DNA of 30,096 bases from CAZDGK01 sp964505035 (GCA_964505035.1 CAZDGK010000011.1:1-30096); one strand, 5' to 3'. Shown: positions 16,039-23,051, counted from the first letter of the stretch. Program-made: numbers and translations. The notes: generated from the sequence alone by a model not told the origin.

Positions 16039-16527
16039 TCAGACCTTGACGGTCTGGCGCGGCGCCGGGCGGTAGCCCCAGCTCCACACGGTCACGATGC
16101 CGAGCGGGTCGTACTCGGTGATCTTGCCGGTGATGCCACTGCCCAGCAGGACGTGGCAGTTGGGCGGCGTGCAGACCGTCAGTAGCGGTCCGTCGGTCAG
16201 TCCGGGCTGGTCGTACATGCGCCCCGCGGGCACCCGCCCGCCCCACACCTGACGCGTGCCGATCGCGGTCCCCCGGCCGGATTCCCCGCCGGGCGCCAAC
16301 CCCCCCCCGCGACCGGGGGGGGCCGCCGAGAGCATCGAGACCACCGTCAGGCTTGGCCGGCGCGGCCGTACGAACAATATGCCGTCAGTGTTCATGATGA
16401 GCTTCAGCTCGGGCTTGTTGGGGTTGTGGGTGATCCGGACATCGCCGTTGAAGTCGCTGACATACACGAACTTCACCCGGCGGTCCAGCAGCTCCACTCG
16501 CCAGCTTTCGATAACGTTGCTCCCCAT
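16039..16527 (-). CDS. protein of unknown function interrupted by a C9/G8 tract, 162 aa
   Basis: ATG 16527 follows a GGAGG Shine-Dalgarno a few nt upstream. The first 70 residues look like a small beta-rich domain (VELLDRRVKFVYVSDFNGDV, LKLIMNTDGILFVRPRRPS). The last 50 (LLTVCTPPNCHVLLGSGITG, ITEYDPLGIVTVWSWGY) are also beta-like. Between them lies a low-complexity stretch (APPGRGGGLAPGGESGRG) encoded across C9 (16300-16308) and G8 (16315-16322) on the plus strand. The frame is open through the tract, but the tract could hide an indel error or a slippage site. No TM or signal peptide is evident, and no family is recognised. It has a private terminator. Confidence 0.6.
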   Translation of the reverse strand: MGSNVIESWRVELLDRRVKFVYVSDFNGDVRITHNPNKPELKLIMNTDGILFVRPRRPSLTVVSMLSAAPPGRGGGLAPGGESGRGTAIGTRQVWGGRVPAGRMYDQPGLTDGPLLTVCTPPNCHVLLGSGITGKITEYDPLGIVTVWSWGYRPAPRQTVKV

Positions 16528-16605
16528 GCCTCCTCCATTTCAGTTGGTAGTAGTCGGCATGACGATGCATATTATATACAGAAATAGGTCATTTGTCCAG
16601 CATTA

Positions 16606-16637
16606 GGCTTTAGCGCCACCATAAGCTTTGTGATACT
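16606..16637 (+). promoter_or_regulatory. promoter of the baseplate-J-like operon with shared 14-nt motif, leaderless
   Basis: Extended -10: TGT then GATACT (16632-16637), 9 nt before ATG 16647, no Shine-Dalgarno. GGCTTT (16606-16611) and GCGCCACCATAAGC (16613-16626) match the ftsA-like promoter. Confidence 0.6.
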
Positions 16638-16646
16638 CTTGTTACT

Positions 16647-18356
16647 ATGAAGGATAATGCCCTTTATCTAGAGGTCGACGAGGATATTACCTCGGCCATC
16701 GATAAACTCTCCAAGCTTAGCAGCTCGTCGGTCCAGATCGTGGTCCCCAAGCGCTCGGCGCTGCTCCAGAGCATTATCAATCTCAAATTGCTCAAGAAAG
16801 CCGCCGCCGACTCCGGGAAGGAGCTGGTGCTAGTCACTGGCGACCGTATCGCGACGGACCTGGCCGCTCGGGTCGGCTTAGCGGTGGCGCCCTCGCTGGG
16901 CGCCAAGGCCGTGGTAGGGGAGGCGGCCAAGCCGGCGCCGGCTGTCGCGGACGATGTCATCGAAGAGTCCGACCCTGTGCCGCCGCCGCTCGAGCCGGCC
17001 GTCGTCGCCTCGCCCGTGCCGGCCAAACCGGCCACACCCAAGCGTCCGCTGTTTGCTCGCCGCGAGGTTACCGACGAGCCGCCGGCCTCGCCGGCTGCCG
17101 ACGCTCCGGCCGCCGCTGCCTCAGCAGAAGGCGGTGCCGACACTCCGGGCGACCCCGGTGCCAAGCCGGCCGGCCCCAGTCTGCCCAAGATTAAAGTGCC
17201 CAATTTTGACAAGCTCCAGCATCGCCTGGCCTGGCTTGGTTTGGCCGCCGTTCTGATTGTGGGCTATCTGGTCGCCATGCATTTCTACACCAAGGCCACC
17301 GTCACGCTGTTTGCCGCCGGCACCAAAGTCGCCGTCGACACCACCATCGCCGCCGACCCCATGCTCGCCTCGTCCGACCTCGAAAAGGGCGTCCTGGCTG
17401 CCAAACCCGTGGTTTTTAGCAAGGATCTGTCCGCGCCGTTTACCGCCACCGGCCAGAAAGACGCCGGCACCAAAGCTCACGGCACCATCACCGTCAGCAA
17501 CTGCACCACCAATCCTCAACCGCTTGTCGCCGGCACCCGCTTTGTAGCGCCCGACGGCAAGGTCTTCCGCTCCGATGCCGACACCACCGTGCCAGCCGCC
17601 TCCTACCCAGTCGGTGTCTGTGTCGCCGGCAAGGCGAGCGTCAACGTCACCGCCGATGCCAATGGCGACAGTTATAATGAGGCGCCCGCCGACTACACCA
17701 TCCCGGCTCTCAATATTGGCGCCGTCACCGCGCATGGCGGCCAAATGTCTGGCGGGACGAGCAAGGTCGTGTCAGTGGTAAGCCAAGCCGACGTCGACGC
17801 CGCCAAGACCGCTCTGCTCGGCAAGGATAGCGACGCTTCTGCCGGCGACCTGGCCGGCCGCGTCCCCAGTGGCTATCTCGCGCTCACCGGCTCCGTCCAG
17901 CAGACCGCCGACAATGTCACGCCCAATCCGGCCGTCGGCGAAGAGGCCACCACCGGCACCCTCAGCCTCAAAGTCAGCTACAGCGAGCTAGCCGTCCTCA
18001 AGGCCGACTACGAAGACCTGCTCAAGGCGCGCGAGCAGGCCCAAATCGGCGACCAAAATCAGATCTACGACGACGGCCTCGCCACCGCCAAGCTCGAGCC
18101 CGGCGACCGCACGCCCGATGGCCGCCAGAACTTCCACCTCACCACCGACGCCTATGGCGGCGCCAAGCTCAGCCAGGCCGACGTCGCCACCAAGCTCAAG
18201 GGCAAGCGCTACGGCGACGCCATCGATACTGCTACCAAGCTGCCCGGCGTCCAGCGGGCCGAAATCACCCTCTGGCCGGTCTGGGCCACCGGCGTGCCCG
18301 GCCGCACCAGCCAAATCACCGTGGTCATCAAAGTCGCCGGGGCGCAGGACAAGTAG
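16647..18356 (+). CDS. membrane protein with baseplate-J-like ectodomain, 569 aa
   Basis: Residues 1-90 form a cytoplasmic alpha/beta domain (ITSAIDKLSKLSSSSVQIVV, then ELVLVTGDRIATDLAARVGL). Residues about 95-180 are Ala/Pro-rich and disordered, a single TM lies at about 194-213 (LAWLGLAAVLIVGYLVAMHF), and the rest is a beta-rich exterior. The segment with KAHGTITVSNCTTNPQPLVA, GTRFVAPDGKVFRSD and GDSYNEAPADYTIP fits the baseplate-J/gp47 pattern, where a sticky strand leads into TRF.xxDGkvF and later dsYN..P..ftIP. From family knowledge, baseplate-J folds build phage and contractile-injection baseplates, but CPR genomes carry this lone membrane-anchored version next to ftsA and mltG. Its function is unknown to me, and an envelope or division role is inferred. 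It is the first gene of a tight four-gene operon. Confidence 0.8.
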   Translation: MKDNALYLEVDEDITSAIDKLSKLSSSSVQIVVPKRSALLQSIINLKLLKKAAADSGKELVLVTGDRIATDLAARVGLAVAPSLGAKAVVGEAAKPAPAVADDVIEESDPVPPPLEPAVVASPVPAKPATPKRPLFARREVTDEPPASPAADAPAAAASAEGGADTPGDPGAKPAGPSLPKIKVPNFDKLQHRLAWLGLAAVLIVGYLVAMHFYTKATVTLFAAGTKVAVDTTIAADPMLASSDLEKGVLAAKPVVFSKDLSAPFTATGQKDAGTKAHGTITVSNCTTNPQPLVAGTRFVAPDGKVFRSDADTTVPAASYPVGVCVAGKASVNVTADANGDSYNEAPADYTIPALNIGAVTAHGGQMSGGTSKVVSVVSQADVDAAKTALLGKDSDASAGDLAGRVPSGYLALTGSVQQTADNVTPNPAVGEEATTGTLSLKVSYSELAVLKADYEDLLKAREQAQIGDQNQIYDDGLATAKLEPGDRTPDGRQNFHLTTDAYGGAKLSQADVATKLKGKRYGDAIDTATKLPGVQRAEITLWPVWATGVPGRTSQITVVIKVAGAQDK

Positions 18357-18357
18357 G

Positions 18358-18762
18358 GTGCGGCGCTTCTTGGGGGTTGATTACGGGGTCAAGCGCGTCG
18401 GTCTAGCTATGGCCGATAGCGATGCCCGCCTGGCCAGCCCGCTCACCACCGTGTCGCCCGCCGACTTGCCGGCCGTCATCCAGCGCCAAGGGCCGTTTGA
18501 TGTGCTCGTGGTGGGCCTGCCGCGCAGCCTGGACGGCACCGAAACGCCCCAAACCTTGGCTGTCCGCCGCTTTACCGACGACCTGCTCGACCACCACAGT
18601 CACCTCCTCGGCTCCAGCGTCGAGCTGGTGTTCCAGGACGAGGCCGGCACCTCATCGGTGGCCGAGGAGCGTCTGCTCGAGTCCGGCAAACCGTTCAAGC
18701 CCGAGGACATCGACGCCGAAGCTGCCACCATCATCTTGCAGGACTATCTCGACACACTATGA
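18358..18762 (+). CDS. ruvX: RuvX/YqgF-family Holliday junction resolvase-like nuclease, 134 aa
   Basis: The GTG start lies 1 bp after the upstream stop, so translation is probably coupled. It is an RNase H-like fold of the usual family length. Key motifs: FLGVDYGVKRVGLA (D8 in the first strand), VGLPRSLDGTETPQT (about 60-74), VELVFQDEAGTSSVAEERL (D94, E95) and DIDAEAATIILQDYLD (D119), the pattern of the acidic metal-binding residues. From family knowledge, YqgF/RuvX acts in 16S rRNA 5' maturation, and a resolvase role has been proposed. It sits between the baseplate-J-like gene and mltG, and overlaps mltG by ATGA. Confidence 0.9.
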   Translation: MRRFLGVDYGVKRVGLAMADSDARLASPLTTVSPADLPAVIQRQGPFDVLVVGLPRSLDGTETPQTLAVRRFTDDLLDHHSHLLGSSVELVFQDEAGTSSVAEERLLESGKPFKPEDIDAEAATIILQDYLDTL

Positions 18763-19760
18763 AGTCTCGCCTGCGTCTCACCCGCGGCCACTGGCTGCTC
18801 CTCGGCCTGGCGGTCGTCCTGGCCTGCGTCATCGGCAGCTACGCCAGCTACCGCCTGTCGCTGGCCGCACCAGCCGCCAGCGGCCAGGCTCAGATCTTCC
18901 AGGTCACCTCTGGCGAATCCACCCCCACCGTCGCGACCCATCTCAAGGCCGCCGGCCTCATTCGCAACCGTGACGCCTTCATCACCTATCTCAATTTCCA
19001 CGGTCTGCGTGGCCGCCTACAGGCTGGCAGCTACAGCATCTCGCCCACCCTGTCCGCGCCCCAAGTTGCCGACCTCTTGGTGCATGGCCACACCATCACC
19101 GACCGCCTGGTTGTCCCGGAAGGTTATACCATCGCCCAAATCGAAGTGCTCGCTCAGCAGCATGGCATTGCCAAGGCCGACTTCCGCGCGGCGCTGGCCG
19201 CCCCCTACACCTACGACTTCTTGGCTACCAAGCCCGCCACCGTCGACCTCGAGGGCTACCTTTTCCCCGACTCGTACTCGGTCACCCCTGCCACTACGGC
19301 CGCCCAGCTAGTCGACGCCATGCTGGTCAATTTTGGCTCGCGCGTTGGACCAGTCTACCAGCAGGCCTTTACCGCTCAGGGCCTCAACCTCCACCAGGCT
19401 CTCACCATAGCCAGCATTGTTGAGCGTGAGGTCAGCAATTCGGCCGACCGCCCCATCGTGGCTCAGGTCTTCCTCAAGCGCTGGCGGCTGGGTATGCCGC
19501 TCGGCTCCGATGTCACCGTCCAGTATGCCGCCGACCAGGCCGGCGTGGCCTTCAGCCTGGACCTCAACTCGCCCTACAACACCCGCAAGTTTGCCGGGCT
19601 GCCTCCCGGGCCCATCTGCAACCCCGGCCTGGACGCCCTCAACGCCGTCGCCCATCCCGCGGCCACCGACTACCTCTACTTCCTGGCTGGCAAGGATGGC
19701 AAGACCTATTTCGCTCGCACCCTCGCCGAGCACGAAGCTAATATCGCCAAGCATCTCTAG
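18759..19760 (+). CDS. mltG: MltG/YceG endolytic murein transglycosylase, 333 aa
   Basis: It starts at the ATGA overlap with ruvX and has no Shine-Dalgarno, so it probably depends on coupling. A single N-terminal TM (about 11-30) is followed by a LysM-like subdomain (FQVTSGESTPTVATHLKAAG) and the catalytic domain. E222 in IASIVEREV is the catalytic Glu of the family. LEGYLFPDSY and the C-terminal NTRKFAGLPPGPICNPG...YFLAGKDGKTYFARTLAEHEAN are hallmark segments. The enzyme cuts nascent glycan strands at the outer face of the membrane and is thought to set strand length by releasing the growing chain. Its operon partners fit cell-envelope growth. Confidence 0.95.
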   Translation: MKSRLRLTRGHWLLLGLAVVLACVIGSYASYRLSLAAPAASGQAQIFQVTSGESTPTVATHLKAAGLIRNRDAFITYLNFHGLRGRLQAGSYSISPTLSAPQVADLLVHGHTITDRLVVPEGYTIAQIEVLAQQHGIAKADFRAALAAPYTYDFLATKPATVDLEGYLFPDSYSVTPATTAAQLVDAMLVNFGSRVGPVYQQAFTAQGLNLHQALTIASIVEREVSNSADRPIVAQVFLKRWRLGMPLGSDVTVQYAADQAGVAFSLDLNSPYNTRKFAGLPPGPICNPGLDALNAVAHPAATDYLYFLAGKDGKTYFARTLAEHEANIAKHL

Positions 19761-19762
19761 CC

Positions 19763-20032
19763 ATGAGTACGCTTACCGAGCTCGAATCCCGCATCGCTGC
19801 CATCGAAGCCCGCAACCAGCGCGTCACCTCCGACAAAGCCTGGGAAACCAGCTGGACCCGCAAGCTTAGCATTGCCGTCCTGACCTACTTTGTCGTCGTG
19901 ATACTGCTCATGGTTTTGCACCGGGACCAGCCCTGGATCAATGCCATTATTCCGGTCATCGGCTTCCTGCTTTCCACACTGGCCGTTGGCTGGATCAAGG
20001 CTCTCTGGACTCATCGCCGGACCCGCATTTGA
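19763..20032 (+). CDS. small coiled-coil protein with two C-terminal TMs, 89 aa
   Basis: ATG 19763 lies 2 bp after the mltG stop. Residues 3-30 form a short amphipathic helix or coiled coil (TELESRIAAIEARNQRVTSD), followed by KAWETSWTRK and two membrane segments (about 35-53 and 58-79). I recall this ESRIAAIEARN...DKAWETSWTRK pattern as a recurring short membrane protein of CPR genomes with no assigned function. It ends the operon that starts with the baseplate-J-like gene, and a terminator follows. A small accessory subunit of the envelope machinery is possible but unproven. Confidence 0.8.
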   Translation: MSTLTELESRIAAIEARNQRVTSDKAWETSWTRKLSIAVLTYFVVVILLMVLHRDQPWINAIIPVIGFLLSTLAVGWIKALWTHRRTRI

Positions 20033-20059
20033 CACTGCAAAATTTTGTGCAACTAGCCC

Positions 20060-20082
20060 GGCGGTGTCATGGCCGCCTTTTT
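20060..20082 (+). terminator. Rho-independent terminator of the baseplate-J-like / ruvX / mltG operon
   Basis: GGCGG (20060-20064) pairs with CCGCC (20073-20077), followed by TTTTT. Confidence 0.75.
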
Positions 20083-20122
20083 GCAGGCCAAAATTATACC
20101 TTTACCAAGCAGTCCTACATTC

Positions 20123-20151
20123 TTGACAGATATAACGCTCAGCGCTAGACT
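20123..20151 (+). promoter_or_regulatory. near-consensus sigma70 promoter
   Basis: TTGACA (20123-20128), 17-bp spacer, TAGACT (20146-20151). It is one of the best promoters in the window by consensus. It is 208 bp upstream of the GTG at 20359. Confidence 0.75.
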
Positions 20152-20156
20152 ACGAA

Positions 20157-20335
20157 AGTAAATTGATAAGCGTTAGCGGAATGCTCAGGTCTGAGTGAGA
20201 GGTGAGCGTGACGCGAAGCAATTTACTACCTTGAACCGTCGATACGAAGACTTAAACTAACGGTCGAAATTCTTCTGCCTACCCGCGCGCACCCACATCA
20301 GTGAGGTGGCTGGATAGGGAAGGACGCTTAAGTAT
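20157..20335 (+). promoter_or_regulatory. candidate structured leader RNA upstream of the LysM/CHAP gene
   Basis: The predicted transcript begins at an extended hairpin: AGTAAATTG (20157-20165) with CAATTTACT (20219-20227), then GCGTTA (20170-20175) with TGACGC (20209-20214), then GCTCA (20183-20187) with TGAGC (20203-20207), with an alternative CTCA/TGAG hairpin inside. Further possible stems are ACCGT/ACGGT (20235-20239, 20260-20264) and CCAC/GTGG (20293-20296, 20306-20309). ACTACCT (20225-20231) can also pair with AGGTAGT (20336-20342), which competes with the first stem. No U-tract terminator is seen before the coding region, so a leader is more likely than a free small RNA. It does not match the riboswitch classes I can recognise. 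Confidence 0.45.
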
Positions 20336-20358
20336 AGGTAGTACTCGTTCGCTGGCCA

Positions 20359-21555
20359 GTGGCTGCTATCAGTCGCCGTGCCCGGACGAGGTGGAGAACC
20401 ATTATTAGTAGAGATGTCGCCATCGGCGCATTTTCGAACATAAAAACTCCCCCGGCCGTCCGCAAACCCCGGACTGCCCTCCAGCCGAAATTTACCAAAA
20501 CACTCCAGCGCACCTGGAAGGGTGTCCGTAGTGTTAGTAGATTTGCCATCGCGGCCGCCAAGCCGCGCTACCTTGGTCACGTTGCTCTGCTGCTAGTGGC
20601 CGGGTATTTAGTGATGGGCAATGACCCATCGCGCGCCCACGCCCTGTCCGTCCGGCTAGCAGCCGCCCAGGGCGGTACTGGTGGCATGCTCGATGAGATT
20701 GGCCAGGCCAGCGTGGCCGCCGACATGGCCGAGAAAAGCCAGCTAATGGTCACCACCGAGGCCACCAAGACCGCCACGCTCAAGGACGAGCAGGTGGCGC
20801 TGCTAACCGCTACCGACACCGCCCTGGCCAAGCGCCAGGTGGTCTCCACTGCCGGTAACCCCACCCGCGACGTCACCACCTACGTCGTGCAGGCCGGCGA
20901 CACGCTCTCTGGCATCGCCCGCCAATATGGCATCACGAGCTCTACCATCCTCTGGGCCAATAGCATTGATGACCCCGATAGCCTCAAGCCCGGCCAGTCG
21001 CTGACCATTCTGCCCGTCAGCGGCTTACTTTATACCGTGACCACCGGCGACACGGCCGACAGTCTAGCCGCCAAATATCAGGCCAACGCCGCCCAAATCC
21101 TCAGCTACAATGACGACGAAGTCCGCGGCCTGACCGCCGGCACCAACATCATCATCCCTGACGGCGTCAAACCCGACACGCCCAAACCCGCCGTCCGCAT
21201 CGCCAGCCGCGTGCTGGGCGCCGCCACCCCGCGCCTCACCTACTTCACCGGCGGCGGCAATGGCTACTCATTCGGCTACTGCACCTACTACGTTGCCGCC
21301 CGCCGCAGCATCCCGTCCAACTGGGGTAACGCCAATCAGTGGTGGTACAACGCCCAGGCTTCCGGCTTCTCGGTCGGCTACACTCCCGTGCCCGGAGCCA
21401 TTGCCTGGACCGGCGCCGGCTACTACGGCCACGTTGCCTATGTCGAGAGCGTCAACGGCAGCATGGTGACCATCAGCGAGATGAACTACAACGGCAACTG
21501 GGATCGCGTCACTACCCGCACCGTGCCAGCCAGCTCCTTCCGCTACATTTACTAG
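20359..21555 (+). CDS. membrane-anchored LysM-LysM-CHAP peptidoglycan hydrolase, 398 aa
   Basis: GTG 20359 is the only ATG/GTG/TTG giving the long basic N-terminus. It has no Shine-Dalgarno, so the start is uncertain. After about 73 basic residues comes a TM (about 74-88). Then follow an alanine-rich stalk, two LysM domains at about 174-218 (YVVQAGDTLSGIARQYGITS) and 224-270 (YTVTTGDTADSLAAKYQANA), and a C-terminal CHAP domain. C308 (FGYCTYYVA), H358 (YYGHVAYVE) and E374/N376 (ISEMNYN) fit the CHAP catalytic set. CHAP enzymes act as amidases or endopeptidases on cell-wall peptides, with LysM binding glycan. It is probably used for wall remodelling outside the membrane. It is preceded by a strong promoter and a possible regulatory leader. 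Confidence 0.9.
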   Translation: MAAISRRARTRWRTIISRDVAIGAFSNIKTPPAVRKPRTALQPKFTKTLQRTWKGVRSVSRFAIAAAKPRYLGHVALLLVAGYLVMGNDPSRAHALSVRLAAAQGGTGGMLDEIGQASVAADMAEKSQLMVTTEATKTATLKDEQVALLTATDTALAKRQVVSTAGNPTRDVTTYVVQAGDTLSGIARQYGITSSTILWANSIDDPDSLKPGQSLTILPVSGLLYTVTTGDTADSLAAKYQANAAQILSYNDDEVRGLTAGTNIIIPDGVKPDTPKPAVRIASRVLGAATPRLTYFTGGGNGYSFGYCTYYVAARRSIPSNWGNANQWWYNAQASGFSVGYTPVPGAIAWTGAGYYGHVAYVESVNGSMVTISEMNYNGNWDRVTTRTVPASSFRYIY

Positions 21556-21562
21556 GTCAAAC

Positions 21563-21616
21563 AAAAATGCCGGGTCTCGTGGCAGCCAAAACAGCTGCCA
21601 AACGAGACCCGGTTTT
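21563..21616. terminator. bidirectional terminator between the LysM/CHAP gene and the 21619 gene
   Basis: CCGGGTCTCGT (21570-21580) pairs with ACGAGACCCGG (21602-21612), with an inner GGCAGC/GCTGCC stem. TTTT follows on the plus strand and TTTTT on the minus strand. The core CCGGGTCTC/GAGACCCGG is repeated in the terminator at 21976-21999. Confidence 0.85.
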
Positions 21617-21618
21617 GG

Positions 21619-21894
21619 TTAGTCCTCGCTGGGCCCACTGGGCGTCCGGGGCCGGCCGTCCAGCCATCGCTGGTACTTCACGAGGCCGCACACGACGATG
21701 CCGCCAGCCATCAGGTAGCTGATCACCAGCAGGGCCACGACCGAATCGCTCGTGACCGGGCCGGCCATGACCTGCCAGATGACGTTCACCGGAATGTACA
21801 GGATACCCCCGACGATCGCGGTGAGGATGAGCCCAACCAGCACGAAAGCCACCATTGTCATGGCTCCGCCTTTGCGGACTGTCGAATTGGACAT
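21619..21894 (-). CDS. small two-TM membrane protein, 91 aa
   Basis: ATG 21894 has an AGAGGA Shine-Dalgarno 7 nt upstream. There are two membrane segments, at about 12-35 (MTMVAFVLVGLILTAIVGGIL) and 49-72 (SVVALLVISYLMAGGIVVCGLV). A short basic and proline-rich tail follows (KYQRWLDGRPRTPSGPSED). It is not recognised. It is monocistronic with a private promoter and a shared bidirectional terminator. Confidence 0.7.
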   Translation of the reverse strand: MSNSTVRKGGAMTMVAFVLVGLILTAIVGGILYIPVNVIWQVMAGPVTSDSVVALLVISYLMAGGIVVCGLVKYQRWLDGRPRTPSGPSED

Positions 21895-21940
21895 CTAGTG
21901 TCCTCTCTGGTGCGGCCGGCGGGTTGCCGGCAGTGATGAC

Positions 21941-21968
21941 ATCATAGAATATTATTCGTCTGCGTCAA
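21941..21968 (-). promoter_or_regulatory. promoter of the 21619..21894 gene
   Basis: On the minus strand: TTGACG (21968-21963), 16-bp spacer, TATGAT (21946-21941). The -35 box directly abuts the upstream gene's terminator tail. A GCCGGC/GCCGGC hairpin (21915-21931) follows in the leader. Confidence 0.65.
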
Positions 21969-21970
21969 GC

Positions 21971-21999
21971 AAAACGCCGGGTCTCAAGCGAGACCCGGC
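21971..21999 (-). terminator. Rho-independent terminator of the 22006..22451 gene
   Basis: GCCGGGTCTC (21976-21985) pairs with GAGACCCGGC (21990-21999), with a 4-nt loop. TTTT follows on the minus strand. Confidence 0.85.
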
Positions 22000-22005
22000 A
22001 AGGTT

Positions 22006-22451
22006 TTAGCGGCCGCCACGGTGCTCGAGCATGATACTCAGGCCGCTGATCGCCACGACGACCGCCGCGAAGCCGCCGCCAAACACCCAGGCGAAAAACG
22101 TGCCTGGTTCGTGCACCAGATGGCCATAACCCAGGCCGAGGAACCAGCCAGCGACGCCGATCACGGCGCCCAGCAGTAGGGTCATCCCCACTTGCTGGAG
22201 CAGCTTGGCCCGGTGCCCGGAGTGGTAGACGTTGCGCGGGATCTTTGGGATCTGGGCCGTGTGNNNNNNNNNNNNNNNNNNNNNNNNNNNNNNNNNNNNN
22301 NNNNNNNNNNNNNNNNNNNNNNNNNNNNNNNNNNNNNNNNNNNNNNNNNNNNNNNNNNNNNNNCCCGGTGCCCGGAGTGGTAGACGTTGCGCGGGATCTT
22401 TGGGATCTGGGCCGTGTGATACTGGCGGCCCTCCGCTCCCGTATCATCCAT
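22006..22451 (-). CDS. small two-TM membrane protein, split by an artificial assembly gap (96 aa once joined)
   Basis: As written, the gene contains 100 Ns. If the 55-bp direct repeats flanking the gap are merged, one open frame results: it starts at ATG 22451, runs through RNVYHSGHR into AKLLQQVGMTLLLGAV, and stops at 22006, giving 96 residues. TM segments are at about 38-60 (MTLLLGAVIGVAGWFLGLGY) and 66-91 (GTFFAWVFGGGFAAVVVAIS). The N-terminal 35 residues are soluble. A purine-rich Shine-Dalgarno (AAAGGAAG) precedes the start. Function is unknown. Confidence 0.7.
22209..22418. other. assembly gap of 100 N flanked by an exact 55-bp direct repeat
   Basis: Bases 22209-22263 and 22364-22418 are identical and flank Ns 22264-22363. 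This is what a scaffolder produces when two contigs that overlap by one k-mer (k = 55) are joined with a default gap. The true sequence most likely has a single copy and no gap. Confidence 0.85.
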
Positions 22452-22541
22452 CGTTGGCTTCCTTTCAGCCGGAACTTTCGCGGGTGATAGTGACATACTG
22501 TAGCACGACCGCTATCAAAAGCCAAGGCCCCCAGTGCTCGC

Positions 22542-23018
22542 CTAATACGGCGGCAGCTTGTAGTCCGGCCTCGGGCCAGGGCTTGGTGAGCGCGGCGCCG
22601 GCGGCGGGTCTAGCATGCCTAGCTGTCGGCGGATCCAGAGCACCATGTCCCGCACTGGGACACGCTCAATACCGGTGGCGCCATTGTGGTCGAACATCTC
22701 CACCATCTCGGCAGCACTGGCCGGCCGCTGACCAGTAGGCATGGCACCTCGCTCGCCATCAAACTTACCCTGCTCGTACACCGGCCCCTCGGGCGCCAGA
22801 GTGACAGAGTAGTAGTTGCCTAGCTCTCTCCGCTCGGCCAAGATCAGGTAATGTCGCCCACCACGCTGCGCTGGCAGCCGTCGCTTGGCCACTTCCCATT
22901 CGTTGTCCAGAAACGCCTGCAGAGACGCCGCCGTCTCAGTTAGGACTCGTTCGTGCTCATCTGCGCGCCTCACGGCTTCTGTCAGAGCATCTGGTGGCTC
23001 ACTCATGTGCTCGGGCAT
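22542..23018 (-). CDS. soluble protein of unknown function, 158 aa
   Basis: ATG 23018 follows a GGGAGG Shine-Dalgarno. The N-terminal 55 residues are helical and charged (EAVRRADEHERVLTETAASL). Next is a strand-rich centre (HYLILAERRELGNYYSVTLA, then GPVYEQGKFD) that resembles a small ligand-binding or PAS-like core only in a general way. A helix follows (MVLWIRRQLGML), then a Pro-rich tail (PPPAPRSPSPGPRPDYKLPPY). There is no TM. Its promoter lies back to back with the obg promoter. No family is recognised. Confidence 0.7.
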   Translation of the reverse strand: MPEHMSEPPDALTEAVRRADEHERVLTETAASLQAFLDNEWEVAKRRLPAQRGGRHYLILAERRELGNYYSVTLAPEGPVYEQGKFDGERGAMPTGQRPASAAEMVEMFDHNGATGIERVPVRDMVLWIRRQLGMLDPPPAPRSPSPGPRPDYKLPPY

Positions 23019-23051
23019 CTTTGCCTCCCTTCTTCAAGTACTAGCATACTC

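Noticed and set aside
16647..18356. Remnant of a prophage or contractile injection system
   Set aside because: Only a baseplate-J-like fold is present, fused to a TM and a cytoplasmic domain. No sheath, tube, tape-measure, capsid or lysis gene is nearby, and the neighbours are chromosomal.
20157..20358. Known structured RNA (ydaO riboswitch, RNase P RNA, tmRNA, SRP RNA, 6S RNA) at this locus, either strand
   Set aside because: I could not find the conserved bases of any of these. Only a general structured leader can be supported.
20257..20580. Minus-strand frame with FADGRGSFYVR, reminiscent of a LAGLIDADG homing endonuclease
   Set aside because: Only 107 codons with one motif-like stretch, no Shine-Dalgarno, and it overlaps the leader and N-terminus of the well-supported LysM/CHAP gene. 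Chance resemblance is more likely.
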